Positions 37,055 through 47,518 of a stretch of DNA of 64,000 nt are shown in pieces (the stretch's first letter is position 1; every line of letters begins with the position of its first letter). Position numbers and translations under genes: made by a program. Origin of the DNA: Doryteuthis pealeii (lineage: Eukaryota > Mollusca > Cephalopoda > Myopsida > Loliginidae); NCBI GenBank assembly GCA_023376005.1, contig CM042152.1:82538856-82602855 (forward strand), given 5' to 3'. The notes under the pieces were generated by a model that did no database searches, was not told the origin of the DNA, and worked only from the letters and a program-made list of their open reading frames with translations.

Positions 37055-37400
37055 ATTTTGATATTTTTGTTAAATAATATTCATTTATTTTATTAATTTT
37101 TTTATTATTTTTGTTAAATAATATTTATTTATTTTTATTAAATTTTTATTATTTTTGTTAGATAATATTCATTTATTTTTATTAAATTTTTATTATTTTT
37201 GTTAGATAATATTCATTTATTTTTATTAAATTTTTATTATTTTTGTTAGATAATATTTATTTATTTATTTTTATTAAATTTTTATTATTTTTGTTAAATA
37301 ATATTTATTTATTTTTATTAAATTTTTATTATTTTTGTTAAATAATATTTATTTATTTTTATTATTTTTGTTAGATAATATTTATTTTTTGATAAATAAT
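37055..37400. repeat. AT-rich tandem repeat, about 44-bp unit
   Basis: About eight copies of a unit with TTATTATTTTTGTTAGATAA followed by TATTCATTTATTTTTATTAA. Lengths vary by a few bases. Confidence 0.85.
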
Positions 37401-37966
37401 ATTTATCAAGTGTAAAATTTAACGTTTTCATATATCTTTTAAAAAGTAAAATAGAAATAAGTAAAACGTTAAAAATAAAATACATTCAGTCTTCTTTACT
37501 CAAACAAATTTTTACAAATCTTTACTGTTTGTTTATTTACGAAATTAAATATAAAAAGATTTTAATTTTTATCAGTTTTGTATAGACAACTTTTGGCTTC
37601 TTTATTTAAATATAATTTTCATTTAATTTCTAAAATTAAACAGAAAAAAAAAAATTAAACCCCCAACGAAATTTTGAACATTTAAGGAACGAGAAACAAA
37701 AATTTCTTCAAAAACAAAATATTAAAAATAAAATAAGTTGTCATTCGTACGTAGAGACAGCTGGTAAGTTTAATAATAAAAATACCAGATGGCTTTAAAG
37801 TGGGTGTCTAGTTTTCTATAAATAATTTATTACAAATTGAACCCTCACTTAATGACAATGTGATAGTACCAAGCATCATCGAGTGATGAGGCATTATAAA
37901 CGGAGTTGTTTTTTTTGTTTTTTTGTTTTTTTCTCAATACGTATCTATTTTTTGTCTTTTACTTAC

Positions 37967-38038
37967 ACTGCCAAAGTGAAGCACTGACGTCTTAAATCGC
38001 CCGTCAGGAGGACTTTTTCTCGAACCGCGGCTGTCCAT
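37967..38038 (-). CDS. Candidate first coding exon of an unrecognised gene
   Basis: On the - strand an ATG at 38038 opens 24 codons (MDSRGSRKSPPDGRFKTSV and five more) and reaches a strong splice donor, AGT|GTAAGT, at 37966. An in-frame TGA lies 14 codons upstream, so this ATG sets the start. The surrounding 200 bp is rich in CpG in an otherwise AT-rich region and has an NRF-1-type site upstream. Later exons would lie at lower coordinates, but I could not identify one. Product unknown. Confidence 0.4.
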
Positions 38039-38138
38039 AACAGCCAAACAAAATCGAGTAACGATCCTTATCAGGTGTCAGCCTCCGTAAATATCCAATT
38101 CCGCTCTGTTCTTTTTTTCTTCTTCTTTCTGATAAAGT

Positions 38139-38150
38139 TGCGCATGCGCA
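38139..38150. promoter_or_regulatory. NRF-1-type palindromic site
   Basis: TGCGCATGCGCA is a perfect match to the NRF-1 consensus (YGCGCAYGCGCR). It lies about 100 bp upstream of the candidate ATG at 38038 in a CpG-containing pocket, the usual place for this factor in TATA-less promoters. Being palindromic it gives no direction. Confidence 0.5.
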
Positions 38151-38202
38151 GGAGCCGCTCTTTGAAAATTGTTGGTTGAGGCATCATTACTATATTTAAA
38201 AC

Positions 38203-38520
38203 TAGAAGCGGCTACCCAGCATTACCCAGGTAGAGGGCGGGGAGGGGCTAACTCTGGTGTATTGATTTGTATACTTTTGAGAGTTAGAAATACTGGACAT
38301 TTCTAAATAGAATTTCAATGCTATATATGGAGATTTTGATTTTTAAATATCTTCAAATATAAATAAATAAAGCAAAAAGCAAGAACCAGTGATATTTAAT
38401 GACGTGTATATATTTACTTTGTTGTTATTTATTTTATTTTCGTAGTTTCATCTGGACATACATACACACGAACTGCCCTTTATAGTACTAGAGGCAGCTA
38501 CCCGCTGTCACCTGGGTAGA
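38203..38520 (+). repeat. Dispersed repeat (GGCTACCCAGC ... CTGCCCTTTATAG)
   Basis: Starts ACTAGAAGCGGCTACCCAGC and CATTACCCAGGTAGAGGG, and ends TTCATCTGGACATACATAC with GAACTGCCCTTTATAG. A second start (AGAGGCAGCTACCCGCTG) follows at once. Related pieces lie at 33130, 39069, 39550 and 40510. Confidence 0.65.
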
Positions 38521-38535
38521 GGTTGGGGGGGAGGT

Positions 38536-38602
38536 AAAAAGGTAGTCTCGCAGATCCATTATTACTGAATCGCGAGTTGGATCCTCACAGGATGCCCCAC
38601 TA
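38536..38602 (+). mobile_element. SINE-3 fragment
   Basis: AGGTAGTCTCGCAGATCC, then ATCGCGAGTTGGATCCTC. This is the B-box side of the family only. Confidence 0.55.
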
Positions 38603-38611
38603 AAATCTCGA

Positions 38612-39008
38612 CTGAACTTGCACAAAGGTGTCAAAATTAGGGTGACCCAGAAAAAACAGAACCCACAAAATTTGTAATAAAACTGTTAATTTTAACTATG
38701 GGGCTTTAGGGTTATGGTTAGGACTAGGATTAGGGTTAGGATTAGGGTTGGGGGTTAGGGTTAGTCTAATGGGAAAATGAATAAATAATTTGAGTTCTGT
38801 TTTTTTCTGGGTCACCCTGTATACCGGTGACCCAGAAAAAACAGAACCCACAAATTTTGTAATAAAACTTAATTTTAACTAGGGGGCTTAAGCTTGGGGT
38901 TAGGGTTGGGGTTGGGGTTTAAGGTTAGTTTAATGGGAAAATAAATAAATAATTTGGGTTCTGTTTTTTCTGGATCACCCTAATTTTGACACCTTTGTGC
39001 AAGTTCAG
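38612..39008. mobile_element. Composite palindromic MITE with telomere-like core
   Basis: The outer inverted repeat (TGAACTTGCACAAAGGTGTC ... complement) encloses two tandem copies of an inner foldback. The inner ends are GGTGACCCAGAAAAAACAG and its complement. Each inner loop carries degenerate TTAGGG runs and GTTAGTTTAATGGGAAAAT. The double interior suggests one element inserted into, or unequally recombined with, another. Confidence 0.88.
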
Positions 39009-39068
39009 CCATAATCTCTTTGCATAAAAGACCATGCGTTGATCCAGACACTCTGAAAAGAAAAATTA

Positions 39069-39290
39069 ATGGCTACTATTTATAATATTAAATGCAAAAC
39101 AATTCTTTACTGTTATCATATAAATTTTATTTTTTTAATTATCTTTACTAATATAAATCAAACCTTCATTATTTTTGCTCAAAAAGCAAGATCTAGTGAT
39201 AGTGAATGTGTATATATATTTACTTTGTTCTTAATTGTTTCATTTTCCTAGTTTCCTCCGGACATACATACACACAAACTGCCCTTTATA
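39069..39290 (+). repeat. Dispersed repeat, 3' part
   Basis: TTTTTGCTCAAAAAGCAAGATC, then TATATTTACTTTGTTC, then CGGACATACATACACACAAA and CTGCCCTTTATAG match the repeat at 38203. Confidence 0.6.
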
Positions 39291-39360
39291 GATATAGATA
39301 CGGCTTTCTTTTATATAAAAATTATAAAATGAAATAATAAAAAAATAAATTGAAATCATT

Positions 39361-39370
39361 CACGTCCTTT

Positions 39371-39408
<38 letters not shown>

Positions 39409-39418
39409 CTCTCTCTCA
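39361..39418. repeat. (TC)n microsatellite
   Basis: Nearly uninterrupted CT dinucleotides; a shorter run is at 41037-41053. Confidence 0.95.
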
Positions 39419-39549
39419 ATACTTTTTCAATATTAAAAAAAAAAACAAGAAAAAAAACCAACAACCTAGATTCCTCTTAACAGAATTTAATAATCTTTTA
39501 TCGACAACTGAAGTGTCATCCAAGCATAATGTAGCAACTTATATATACT

Positions 39550-39720
39550 ATATTTAAAAATGGCTTTCTTTTACATAAAAACTAGAAGTGGATACCCAGC
39601 GTCACCTAGGTAGAGTGGGTTGGAAAAAAAAAAACCTTGCGTATTGATTTGTTTTATTTTGAGATTCTCAAATGCTGTACATTTTTAAGTAGAATTTTAA
39701 TACTATTTCTATTGTCAGAA
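39550..39720 (+). repeat. Dispersed repeat, 5' part
   Basis: AACTAGAAGTGGATACCCAGC and GTCACCTAGGTAGAG match the start of 38203-38520. Confidence 0.6.
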
Positions 39721-39761
39721 ATTCCATCTGAATTATCTTCCCCTGTCACTAGGGGGACAAA

Positions 39762-40085
39762 TTGCCAGTGGGATATTGGTGGGAGAATCAAAACCCCAGC
39801 ACTTGTCTGGGGCCCTCATACTGGACGGATGTATTTACCAGGGAACCGTTAACAACGAGAGACGTAAAAACAAACGCTCTTACTCACTTAGCCCCAAAAC
39901 AGGGAGAACCTTACAACCAGATTCCATCTAAGGCCGCATACCAGCATATTACAAAAAGGCCGGTACGAATGCACACTGACCAAAGGAAGAACAACTACCA
40001 AGACGAAGCGTCTCAACATCATTTCCCACCGACGAGAAGAAAACTGTGTTATCTCCAGTACTACAAGAAATCCCCCCACAGATGA
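39762..40085 (+). CDS. Unrecognised 107-codon ORF
   Basis: Open from an ATG to TGA, starting MPVGYWWENQNP, polar and basic (HITKRPVRMHTDQRKNN), with no domain I recognise. The base composition is more balanced than the flanks, which suits a remnant of a transposon gene. There is no upstream promoter sign and no partner gene. Confidence 0.2.
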   Translation: MPVGYWWENQNPSTCLGPSYWTDVFTREPLTTRDVKTNALTHLAPKQGEPYNQIPSKAAYQHITKRPVRMHTDQRKNNYQDEASQHHFPPTRRKLCYLQYYKKSPHR

Positions 40086-40509
40086 GTCTGGTAGCAAATA
40101 CCAATAAATTTGCAACATTTTATGTAATTTTATGTCAATACAGTGTCTGCATTTACTTTTGTGTTGTTCCTTCTTTTTCCGACAATTTGCCTTCAACTAC
40201 GGAGAAATAAAAGTTCCTTCGAATCCGTAAATACTTTTACTATGTATATTTTGATTTTTCGATATGAAATGAAATTTTTTGTGTACAGTGCTCAGGTGCA
40301 CCACAACTCATCAAAGTCTCATGTCAAGTACACAGAATAATGTATTAGGGTCAGGAACATGAACAGTTTACAGTAGTAATATGCATGTATGTGTGCACGT
40401 GTGTGCATATGTATGTGGAGAGTGGCATCAGGTATAGTGTCGGCGGGCTACAGGAAGCATGGAGGCTTTGAAAGATTCAGTGCTTCGGCAGCCTACAACA
40501 GATGTGGGC

Positions 40510-40655
40510 AGTATCTTTGAATATAAATCAAATCTTCATTATTTTTGCACAAAAAGCAAGCTCTGGTGATATTTAAAGTATATATATATATTTACTTAGT
40601 CATTAATTGTTTTATTTTCATAGTTTCATCCGGACATACATACTTACATACCATT
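40510..40655 (+). repeat. Dispersed repeat, 3' part
   Basis: Carries TTTTTGCACAAAAAGCAAGC and a TTTCATCCGGACATACATAC end as in 38203-38520. Confidence 0.6.
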
Positions 40656-40683
40656 CATCATCATTAATTGACATTTCAGTCTC

Positions 40684-40975
40684 GGAAAACTATAAAATAG
40701 TTTTTGTGCCCTTGAAGTTACAGCCCATCCTGTGACTGTGAAGTCCAATGTTCGAAAAACATTCTCGACCACAAATGTCGCATGTGAAGGCTGTCCCTGA
40801 AGATGTTGATGTGCCGGTGCTTTGTTGACGCTGCTTTCTTCTGGACCTCTTGGCTTCATGGTTTTGCACCAGGGTGGCTTCAGACAGGAACAGTCCGCTA
40901 CACAGAGCTTTCTGCCACCGAGGGCGGTCCTGAGCCAAATTTTCCCAGTTGGCACACACACAAAAACTGTCCTTT
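40684..40975 (-). pseudogene. Non-LTR retrotransposon, C-terminal end
   Basis: The - strand frame reads LAQDRPRWQKALC, then a basic stretch (KRSRRKQRQ), then a C2H2 finger CDICGRECFSNIGLHSHR. 'Asp-Arg-x-x-Trp' followed by one terminal zinc finger of this shape is typical of endonuclease/reverse-transcriptase LINE ORFs. Only about 90 codons of the 3' end remain. A short piece of the same region lies in the opposite orientation at 41170-41230. Confidence 0.75.
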
Positions 40976-41169
40976 ATATATGTATAGATTATAAAATGAA
41001 ATAAAAAAAAATAGATTGAAATCATTCATGCCCTTTTTTTCTCTCTCTCTCTCAAAACTTTTTCAATATGAAATCAAAAACAAAAAAAACAAAAACAAAA
41101 AAAAACAAAAAAATCTAGATTCCTTTTCAGAGAATTCAGTAATCTTTTAAGAGAAAATGACATCATCAG

Positions 41170-41230
41170 AGCACCGGTATACCATCAACATCTTCAGGAA
41201 CGACCTTCACGTGTGACATCTGGGGTTGAA
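41170..41230 (+). pseudogene. Small LINE fragment
   Basis: CACCGGTATACCATCAACATC and TTCACGTGTGACATCTGGGG match the complement of 40770-40830, the stretch before the zinc finger. The two are inverted relative to each other. Confidence 0.6.
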
Positions 41231-41231
41231 A

Positions 41232-41690
41232 CTGTTGTGGGGTTATTTTCGTATTTGCCTGGAGAGTTGTCTGCCCGTATAGTGTTGCTGGTTCCCGCTA
41301 GGGGTCTGGTGTATTTAAGCGGCTGATTTGAACTTCTCTGCCTCTTTTTGCCTGCTGCTCGCTACGAGACCACATGGGTTAGACATGGTCTACCCCTTTC
41401 TCGGTGGGGCTTTGGCCCTTAACACTGGCCACTCACTGCTAGTAAGTCTCTTATATGATATATGACTATCCTTTAGTCATGTATCCGTAACTACGTTTTT
41501 ATGTACATTTAGGTATCTCTTTGATACCTAAATATCTGGTATTTTACCATTCATGAATGTGTCATTATCTCTACTCTTATCTATGTACTTTATGTATCTC
41601 GTTATATCCATGTGCTGTATACCTATTAAATGTTTTGTCCCTCATCCTTTGTCGGAGTTTGTTTGCATTCCAACGAGTTATGACTTTGTC
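41232..41690 (+). mobile_element. LTR-like repeat, copy 2
   Basis: Colinear with 22680-23065. Begins TGTTGTGGGGTTATTTTCG, then GTGTATTTAAGCGGC (TATA-like), GAGACCACATGGGTTAGAC, ACCATTCATGAATGTGTC and CCATGTGCTGTATACC. Near its end it has GTTATGAC / GTCATAAC. No clear 5-bp duplication was found. Confidence 0.6.
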
Positions 41691-42239
41691 ATAACCTTTG
41701 AATCTTACACTGTTTTTCAAACATAGGACTTTACAGTCGCAGAAGGCGCTGCACTAGGACGTAACTTCAGAGTACGAGAAATCTACGGTCTTCCGAGACT
41801 GCAATGTCAATACTGATGATGGCTAGCTGTTAAGTGACATGTTTGAAAATTTTGGCTATATTTGAAAAAAAAAAAAAATTGTCTATTTTAAAATCTAATA
41901 GAAACACGTCAAAATCAATCTGTTTTCACTTCAGTCGATAGAGTCAGTCAAAAATGATGGAGCAATTGATACTGTCATGATGACTGGGATGTTTTGATTT
42001 TCTTATTTGTATTTGGATTATTCGGACTATTGTCCTCATCTTAATTGTTATCTACACATGGTTTCGGTCTACCCCCGTGGATTGAATAAAGGGTTAGGTA
42101 TAACAATATTGTGTTAGTATAACATTCAGTTCTAAGACTAACAACAACAAGAAAGGAATTAATATTTCCTTTAATTCAAACAATTTATTGGCTAGACATA
42201 AAACAACAAATAACAATATAAAGTCCTTCCTGTATATAA

Positions 42240-42530
42240 AGTTGAGTTTAAGGGACTTACCTGCGCATTGGAGAAGATATCTTAGGGTGGTTTCTTTGAG
42301 CCCCTGAATTCGTTGCCTCGTGGTACCGCGGGTGGAATCTGTCTGACCACTTTTTGGATATTGTGCCAAAACTCTGGGCTATCACGTGATTGGTATATCC
42401 AATCACAGAGCCTCTCCCTCACTCACTCTATATACAGGAATAACCATTTTACTGACCCAACAACAATAAAGATGAGGATAATAGTCAAAATAATCCAAAT
42501 TATCAAGCCTCATCTAAAAAATTCATAGAA
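42240..42530 (+). repeat. Dispersed repeat, 'AATAAAGATGAGGA' family
   Basis: AACAATAAAGATGAGGATAAT followed by CAAATTATCAAGCCTCATC recurs at 22545-22615, and inverted at 42005-42045. An AATAAA next to the shared end suggests a retroelement 3' end or LTR. Family not identified. Confidence 0.5.
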
Positions 42531-42588
42531 AAACATTTTCTTACAGTATAACCTTTTCTTCCTAGTTTATATCTAATGAACTTACCAG

Positions 42589-42638
<50 letters not shown>

Positions 42639-42639
42639 T

Positions 42640-42754
42640 TGAAAGGAAGGAAAAACTAAACACCATTATTCCATAATAAATTTATTTCGACCAAAATTTT
42701 GGTCAAAATAAATTTATTATGGAATAACGGTGTTGAGTTTTTCTTTCCTTTCAA
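42640..42754. mobile_element. Hairpin MITE
   Basis: Two 55-bp arms (TGAAAGGAAGGAAAAACTAA ... complement) meet at CCAAAATTTTGG with almost no loop. It abuts a long (TA)n tract. Confidence 0.85.
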
Positions 42755-42926
42755 AGATATATATTGCTCTGTATATAATCTGAAAAGATTATTATACATT
42801 GAGCTCTCTGTAGGGATTTAAAGATTCACTGTATTTATACATACTGGATCATACAATAATAATACAGTGTGTCTTAGAAATCACATATAGAATCATCCCT
42901 TATTACCAAGTTTTGGATATCTCACA

Positions 42927-42965
<39 letters not shown>

Positions 42966-42969
<4 letters not shown>

Positions 42970-43605
42970 GTGGTGTTCATGAGCTTCAAAAAGCAAGGGG
43001 ACATCTCCACACTTGACGGCAAGCCTCTTAAGTCAGTAGAAAAATTCACATACCTAGGGAGTAATATCTCATCCACAGAAAGTGATGTTAACACTCGAAT
43101 AGGAAAGGCATGGTTGGCCACCAACAAACTATCAGTCATATGGAAATCCAATCTCCCCAACAAGCTAAAGAGGCGATTCTTCCAGGCTGTGGTTGTGTCG
43201 GTACTTCTGTATGGCTGTACCACTTGGACCCTAACGAAGCGTCTTGAGAATAAGCTAGATGGGAGCTGTACGAGAATGCTATGGACGGTCCTGGATAGGT
43301 CGTGGAAGCAGCACCCCACAAAAGAGCAACTATATGGCCACCTGCCCCCCATCTCACAAACCATACGAGTGAGATGGACTAGACATGCAGGTCACTGCTG
43401 GAGAAACAAGGACGAGATCGTAAGCGACGTACTACTGTGGAAGCCAGCGCATGGGCGCGCTAATGTGGGCTGCCCAGCCAGGACCTACATTGACCAACTA
43501 TGCAGGGATACTGGCTGCTGCGCAGAGGAGCTGCCGGAGTCAATGAATGATAGGGAAGGCTGGCGAGAGATCATCATGGATATCCGTGCAAACTGCGCGA
43601 CATGA
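42966..43605 (+). pseudogene. Non-LTR retrotransposon reverse transcriptase, C-terminal part
   Basis: A single open frame of about 215 codons to the TGA at 43605. It carries the family pattern KFTYLGSNISSTESDVNTRI, VSVLLYGCTTWTLTKRLENK, LPPISQTIRVRWTRHAGHCW and DRGW-like DREGWREIIMDIRA. These belong to the segment after the RT palm in RTE/Nimb-type LINE ORF2 proteins; the catalytic FADD motif lies upstream and is absent. A (GAT)n tail follows directly (ATGATGATGATGATGATA), as expected for this class. The 5' truncation falls exactly at a (TA)n tract, so the in-frame YIYIYI start is not part of the protein. Confidence 0.88.
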
Positions 43606-43912
43606 TGATGATGATGATATTGATGGTACAGTTTGCTATATTTATAAGTAAAGAGTGCTCAATATCATTGACAGAGTATGTATTCCTAAGTTAGGGTAAT
43701 GAAGACACGAAGTCAACAGCCCTTGGTAACTGACAGTTTCTTGCCTGTGTGATTTTCTAACCAAGACTTGGTCCAAAGATCACTATGCTAACTTATATAT
43801 AAACTCCTACAGTTAACTGTAATTAATGTATATCTTGATTAATTCAGTGGATTTAACCCTGAAGATCCTTATGGTGAAACTCTAGTAAATTATTTCTGTA
43901 TACACTATAATA

Positions 43913-43948
<36 letters not shown>

Positions 43949-45190
43949 AATCAAATGATCAACAAGTAGAAACCTGTAGAATATTCTTAGAGACTCTCTG
44001 ACGCCAAAGCTAAGGTTGAGAATCACAGAAAGTGTCCCCAAAGTTTACCGGAACAAGAATAATTCTGCTTCGTCATGGCATGTAGCCGACTTTGCGGAGA
44101 AGAGGAAGGCAGAGAAACGAACAACTGATACTACACTTGTTACTTTACTCACGTACGCCAAACTACCGGGAGACAGGTGACATCACGATTTGGGGGAAGG
44201 AAAGAGATCCCTAGTATCAGTATTCAGTTAGCACTCGGGACCCGGTCAGTGAACATAGTGGGATTGAACATCTCGTGGGGGAGGGAAGAAAATCGTTCCC
44301 AAGAAGAAAGTTACCACTATTAAGAACGCAACAAAAAAGAAATGATACCTGGAGAAGTCATTCATACAGATATGGACCAAAACAAGAATAAAAGGAAAAT
44401 CACCGGATATAACCCCACGGAGACAAAAGAATGAACCCGCTAAAACAAAGTTAAGTGATATATTCTGCCATGGAATTTTTAGACACCCTGCCCTCATTGC
44501 CTTTTGTCTAAAACTAAATATATATGTATATCTTCGAATTGACTATGGCCTACGGGCCAAAACTATAACAAAACCTATCCTGCTATCTCATTCAAACTAA
44601 TAGACAGGGTAACGATGAATATCTTCCCTGATGCCTCTACATATACCCCAGCCTGGAGATTCCTATTTTTCCTCATCCAAATTCTCGACTTCCTGAATAA
44701 AATGTCTTAAAAATAATATTATGCCTTGTTGTTCATTGCCAAGTCTTGCATGTACCCTCTCATTTTTCTTTGGTATCTCTGATGGAAAAACGTTGTATAA
44801 TGTCGAAACGATAGGTGAACGTAACATATTATTATTATTATTGGATCCTTTCTATCCACTAAGTCAGATGGCATAGTGTCCAAAATAAAAAATAAAAATT
44901 TTATCTGCATCTGCGCAAATGTGACTCTGCGGGCCAATTCTTGAGTGACAGTCTTTGGTGCACTGAATGCACACAAACTGTGATGCTTTCTGGGGCTGCC
45001 GGCTTTTCTCTCTCTTTCTGGCTCTCTTTTCTGTTGAGGCTACTCTCCTCTCTGCCTCGCCCTTCTCCGTACCTTGCTTAACGTTAAGGCGTCAAGCCAC
45101 TCTATTCTTTGCATATACCTCCTACGTGTTTGTCTCAATATGGCATATTCTCATAGCTCTCCTGCAGATATATACATATGTATAATGTTG
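43606..45190. other. Intergenic sequence, no gene recognised
   Basis: Holds a half copy of the TTGCAATATA hairpin (43806-43900), (TA)n at 43917-43943 and a purine-rich block 44040-44460. A GGAAAAACGTTGTATAATGT block followed by CGAAACG at 44778-44808 looks like a repeat end. Open frames here are short and lack domain signs. Confidence 0.45.
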
Positions 45191-45194
45191 CATG

Positions 45195-45517
45195 TGGTCC
45201 TGAACAAGTCGTTGAAGCAGCACCCCACAAGGAAGCAACTGTATGGACACCTGCCCCTCCATCTCACATACCATCCGAGTGAGATGAACAAGGCATGCTG
45301 GACACTGCTGGAGGAGCAAGGACAAGCTCATAAGCATCATTCTCCAATGGAAGCCAACACATGGACATGCCAATGTGGGCCGCCCAGCAAGGACCTACAT
45401 TGACCAACTCTGCAAGGATGCAGGATGCTGTACAGAGGACCTCCCTGGGACAATGAATGATAGAGAGTGTTGGCGAGAGATTGTCATGCATATCCGTGCT
45501 AATAGCGCAACATGATG
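45195..45517 (+). pseudogene. Non-LTR retrotransposon 3' end, second copy
   Basis: Same LINE as 42966-43605, covering its last third: AAGCAGCACCCCACAAGGAA, then CCATCTCACATACCATCCGA, then GGCGAGAGATTGTCATGC, and a short ATGATGATGAAT tail. Frames are broken by indels. Confidence 0.85.
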
Positions 45518-45558
45518 ATGAATTATATATATGTATGTATGTATGTATATATATGTAT

Positions 45559-45905
45559 GGAGGCACGTGGGCTAGTGGTTAGAGTCGTGGAAAATGGTCT
45601 CTAAGATTCGAGTTCAATTCCTAGACGAAGCTGTTGGCATTTCACATAGCGCTAATACCCTTGGGAAAGGTATGAATCCATATATTCTCCCTCCAGCTAT
45701 GGGTTAAATATTGGGGTAGACTGGGCCCTTCAGCCTTGGGTAGGTAACCAGTTTAGGAGAGGGATAACTCTGAATTCAAAATTCCTGAGGTCGGTCCAGC
45801 TATGGGTTAAATACTGGGGTAGACTGGGCCCTTCAACATTGGGTAGGTAACCAGTTTAGGAGAGGGATAACTCTGAATTCAAAATTCCTGAGGTCGGTCG
45901 TTGAT
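45559..45905 (+). mobile_element. SINE-2 with internal tandem duplication
   Basis: Best-preserved head: GGAGGCACGTGGGCTAGTGG, then TTAGAG (A-box) and GATTCGAGTTCAATTCC (B-box). The body segment from CAGCTATGGGTTAAATA to CTGAGGTCGGTC is present twice (about 45694-45796 and 45797-45899), nearly identical. Confidence 0.92.
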
Positions 45906-46184
45906 TGGGTTTGTGGCAACCCTTGATGCACCAATTCTTTCCTATCGACTGTGCCAAATAGTGTGGATGGTCCAACACAAGCATTCACTACTATAAACAA
46001 ATTACTGTGTGGATGTTCATTGTATGAACACTCATACGTCGATCGACGGGAGACTCCATCATATGTATACACATACACACAGACATGCAACACATATACA
46101 CACACAGAGGAGTTATTCTTGGTACAGGATTCAATATTTACATTTGTAAAAATTGAATAAAAAAAAAATAATGCAAGGTTTGGT

Positions 46185-46757
46185 TTGGTTGGTTGGGTTT
46201 TACAGCATGTCAACCACTTGGGTTATCTTATGCCGAATACTTCTATTGGTAAAAAAAATGTTTAATGCTAACAAAGTTTTGAAATAATTTCATTTTTAAT
46301 GGATAATACAGTTTTGTTTATAAACTCATGTTTTCTATTTAACCCATAGATGGAACCCTAACAGGTACTACCACTCTGGGTCAGAGTGGACCAGGGAGCA
46401 ATGGTGATGAAGGGGTGCTCCACATTCCCCAAACCTCAAAAACTGTAACCTCACCATCAGATAGAGTTTAACGTCATTCCCAGGACATGTAGACCCGCAG
46501 CCACCGCCTTCTAGCACCAATATGATAAAAAGGATTAGGGCAATCATATAGGTGCTAGGGCTTGACGTGACCAGCTGATTGATCAGAGGGGGCCTCTCCA
46601 AATGCCCGTCTAGCCTAAAATAAGACCAAAGTGGAGTATTGCAAGTCATGGACTGCTCATCCACCTGGGTTCTATCCTTAAGCATCACGGGTCGCCACCT
46701 ATGGCCAACAGGTGGCCCCATTGGGAGAGTCTTATCCCTCTGCAGAACAACAGGGCA
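46185..46757 (+). mobile_element. SINE-A, nearly full length
   Basis: GGTTTGGTTTGGTTGGTTGG start, AACCCATAGATGGAACCC, CACCATCAGATAGAGTTTAA, GTGCTAGGGCTTGACGTGAC and CAACAGGGCAGT end. A small deletion removes the GGTGCAGTCGGTGC part of the head. The open frames over it are shadows. Confidence 0.9.
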
Positions 46758-47321
46758 GTCTTTCTTCTTAGTAGGACAACCTGTCACATGTGTAGCGTGA
46801 TTATTAGGGTCTACCAGAGTTTGATAGTGACGAGGAACGAGGAAGAAGAAGATCGGTCTCTTTTGCCTTTCAGCCGTTGCAAGGTTCAGACAGGGCTGCT
46901 GGTCCCTAGTGTTGGGACAGTGATATAGTTGGTACTATGTTAGAAGGTACAGTAATTTAACAGTGTCCTCTCTCTCTTTTTCTCTCTGTCTTTCCTTCTC
47001 TCTGAAACAGAGCCCACGACACGAGCCTGAAAATAAATTCTAAGCCCCTTGTGACCATATATCTTATGTGTCTGTTGTGCCTTCTTCATCTACAATGACG
47101 ACTGCTACTTAAACTCGAGTTGGCTACGTAAATCGTTCCGGAGTTTGCCACAACGACACTTTGGTACTTTGTTATACAACCAATACATTTTTAGTGCCGT
47201 GCATTTTGAAGCAGGGTGACAAGCCCTGCCATATAACATATGCTACTGTAAGGATATAATAAATAATTATCTTGCTTAGAGAATTAGCAGGTTAAAAAGC
47301 CCAATTTTCATAACAATTTTA
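46758..47321. other. Possible LTR-like sequence and a direct repeat
   Basis: 46782-47165 has a (CT)n polypyrimidine run and AAAATAAATTCTAAGCCCC, which could be an LTR, but no ends were found. At 47185-47245 a block with TTTTTAGTGCCGTGCATTTT and GGTGACAAGCCC recurs at 47617-47680, on the other side of the MITE. Confidence 0.4.
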
Positions 47322-47518
47322 GGTTATTTCCTATAAGTCCAACATAAACAAAGGGGAACCACTCTTGACTGATAAATTATTTATTTTCCCTTTAAACTAA
47401 CCCTAAACCCTAACCCTAAACCCTGTCTTCTTTTTCCTAGTAGATCAATAAATAAATAAATAATTTGTCAGTCAAGGGTGGTTCCCCTTTGTTTATGTTC
47501 GACCTATAGGAAATAACC
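47322..47518. mobile_element. Palindromic MITE-B with telomere-like core
   Basis: Ends GGTTATTTCCTATAAGTCC and complement, with the GGGGAACCACTC stem. The loop has ACCCTAAACCCTAACCCTAA and ACCCTG, close to the animal telomere repeat. Same family as 14380 and 58744. Confidence 0.9.

Noticed and set aside
42903..43364. 153-codon - strand frame
   Set aside because: Antisense shadow of the LINE reverse-transcriptase frame at 42966-43605, which shows recognisable motifs on the + strand.
46368..46787. 139-codon - strand frame with relatives at 23707, 27442, 31075 and 57688
   Set aside because: All lie over the same segment of SINE-A. The shared peptide (MGPPVGRGW...) is a by-product of the repeat, with no conservation beyond DNA identity.
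47397..47426. True telomere or telomere-fusion site
   Set aside because: Only a handful of degenerate CCCTAA repeats inside the loop of a MITE found three times in the window.
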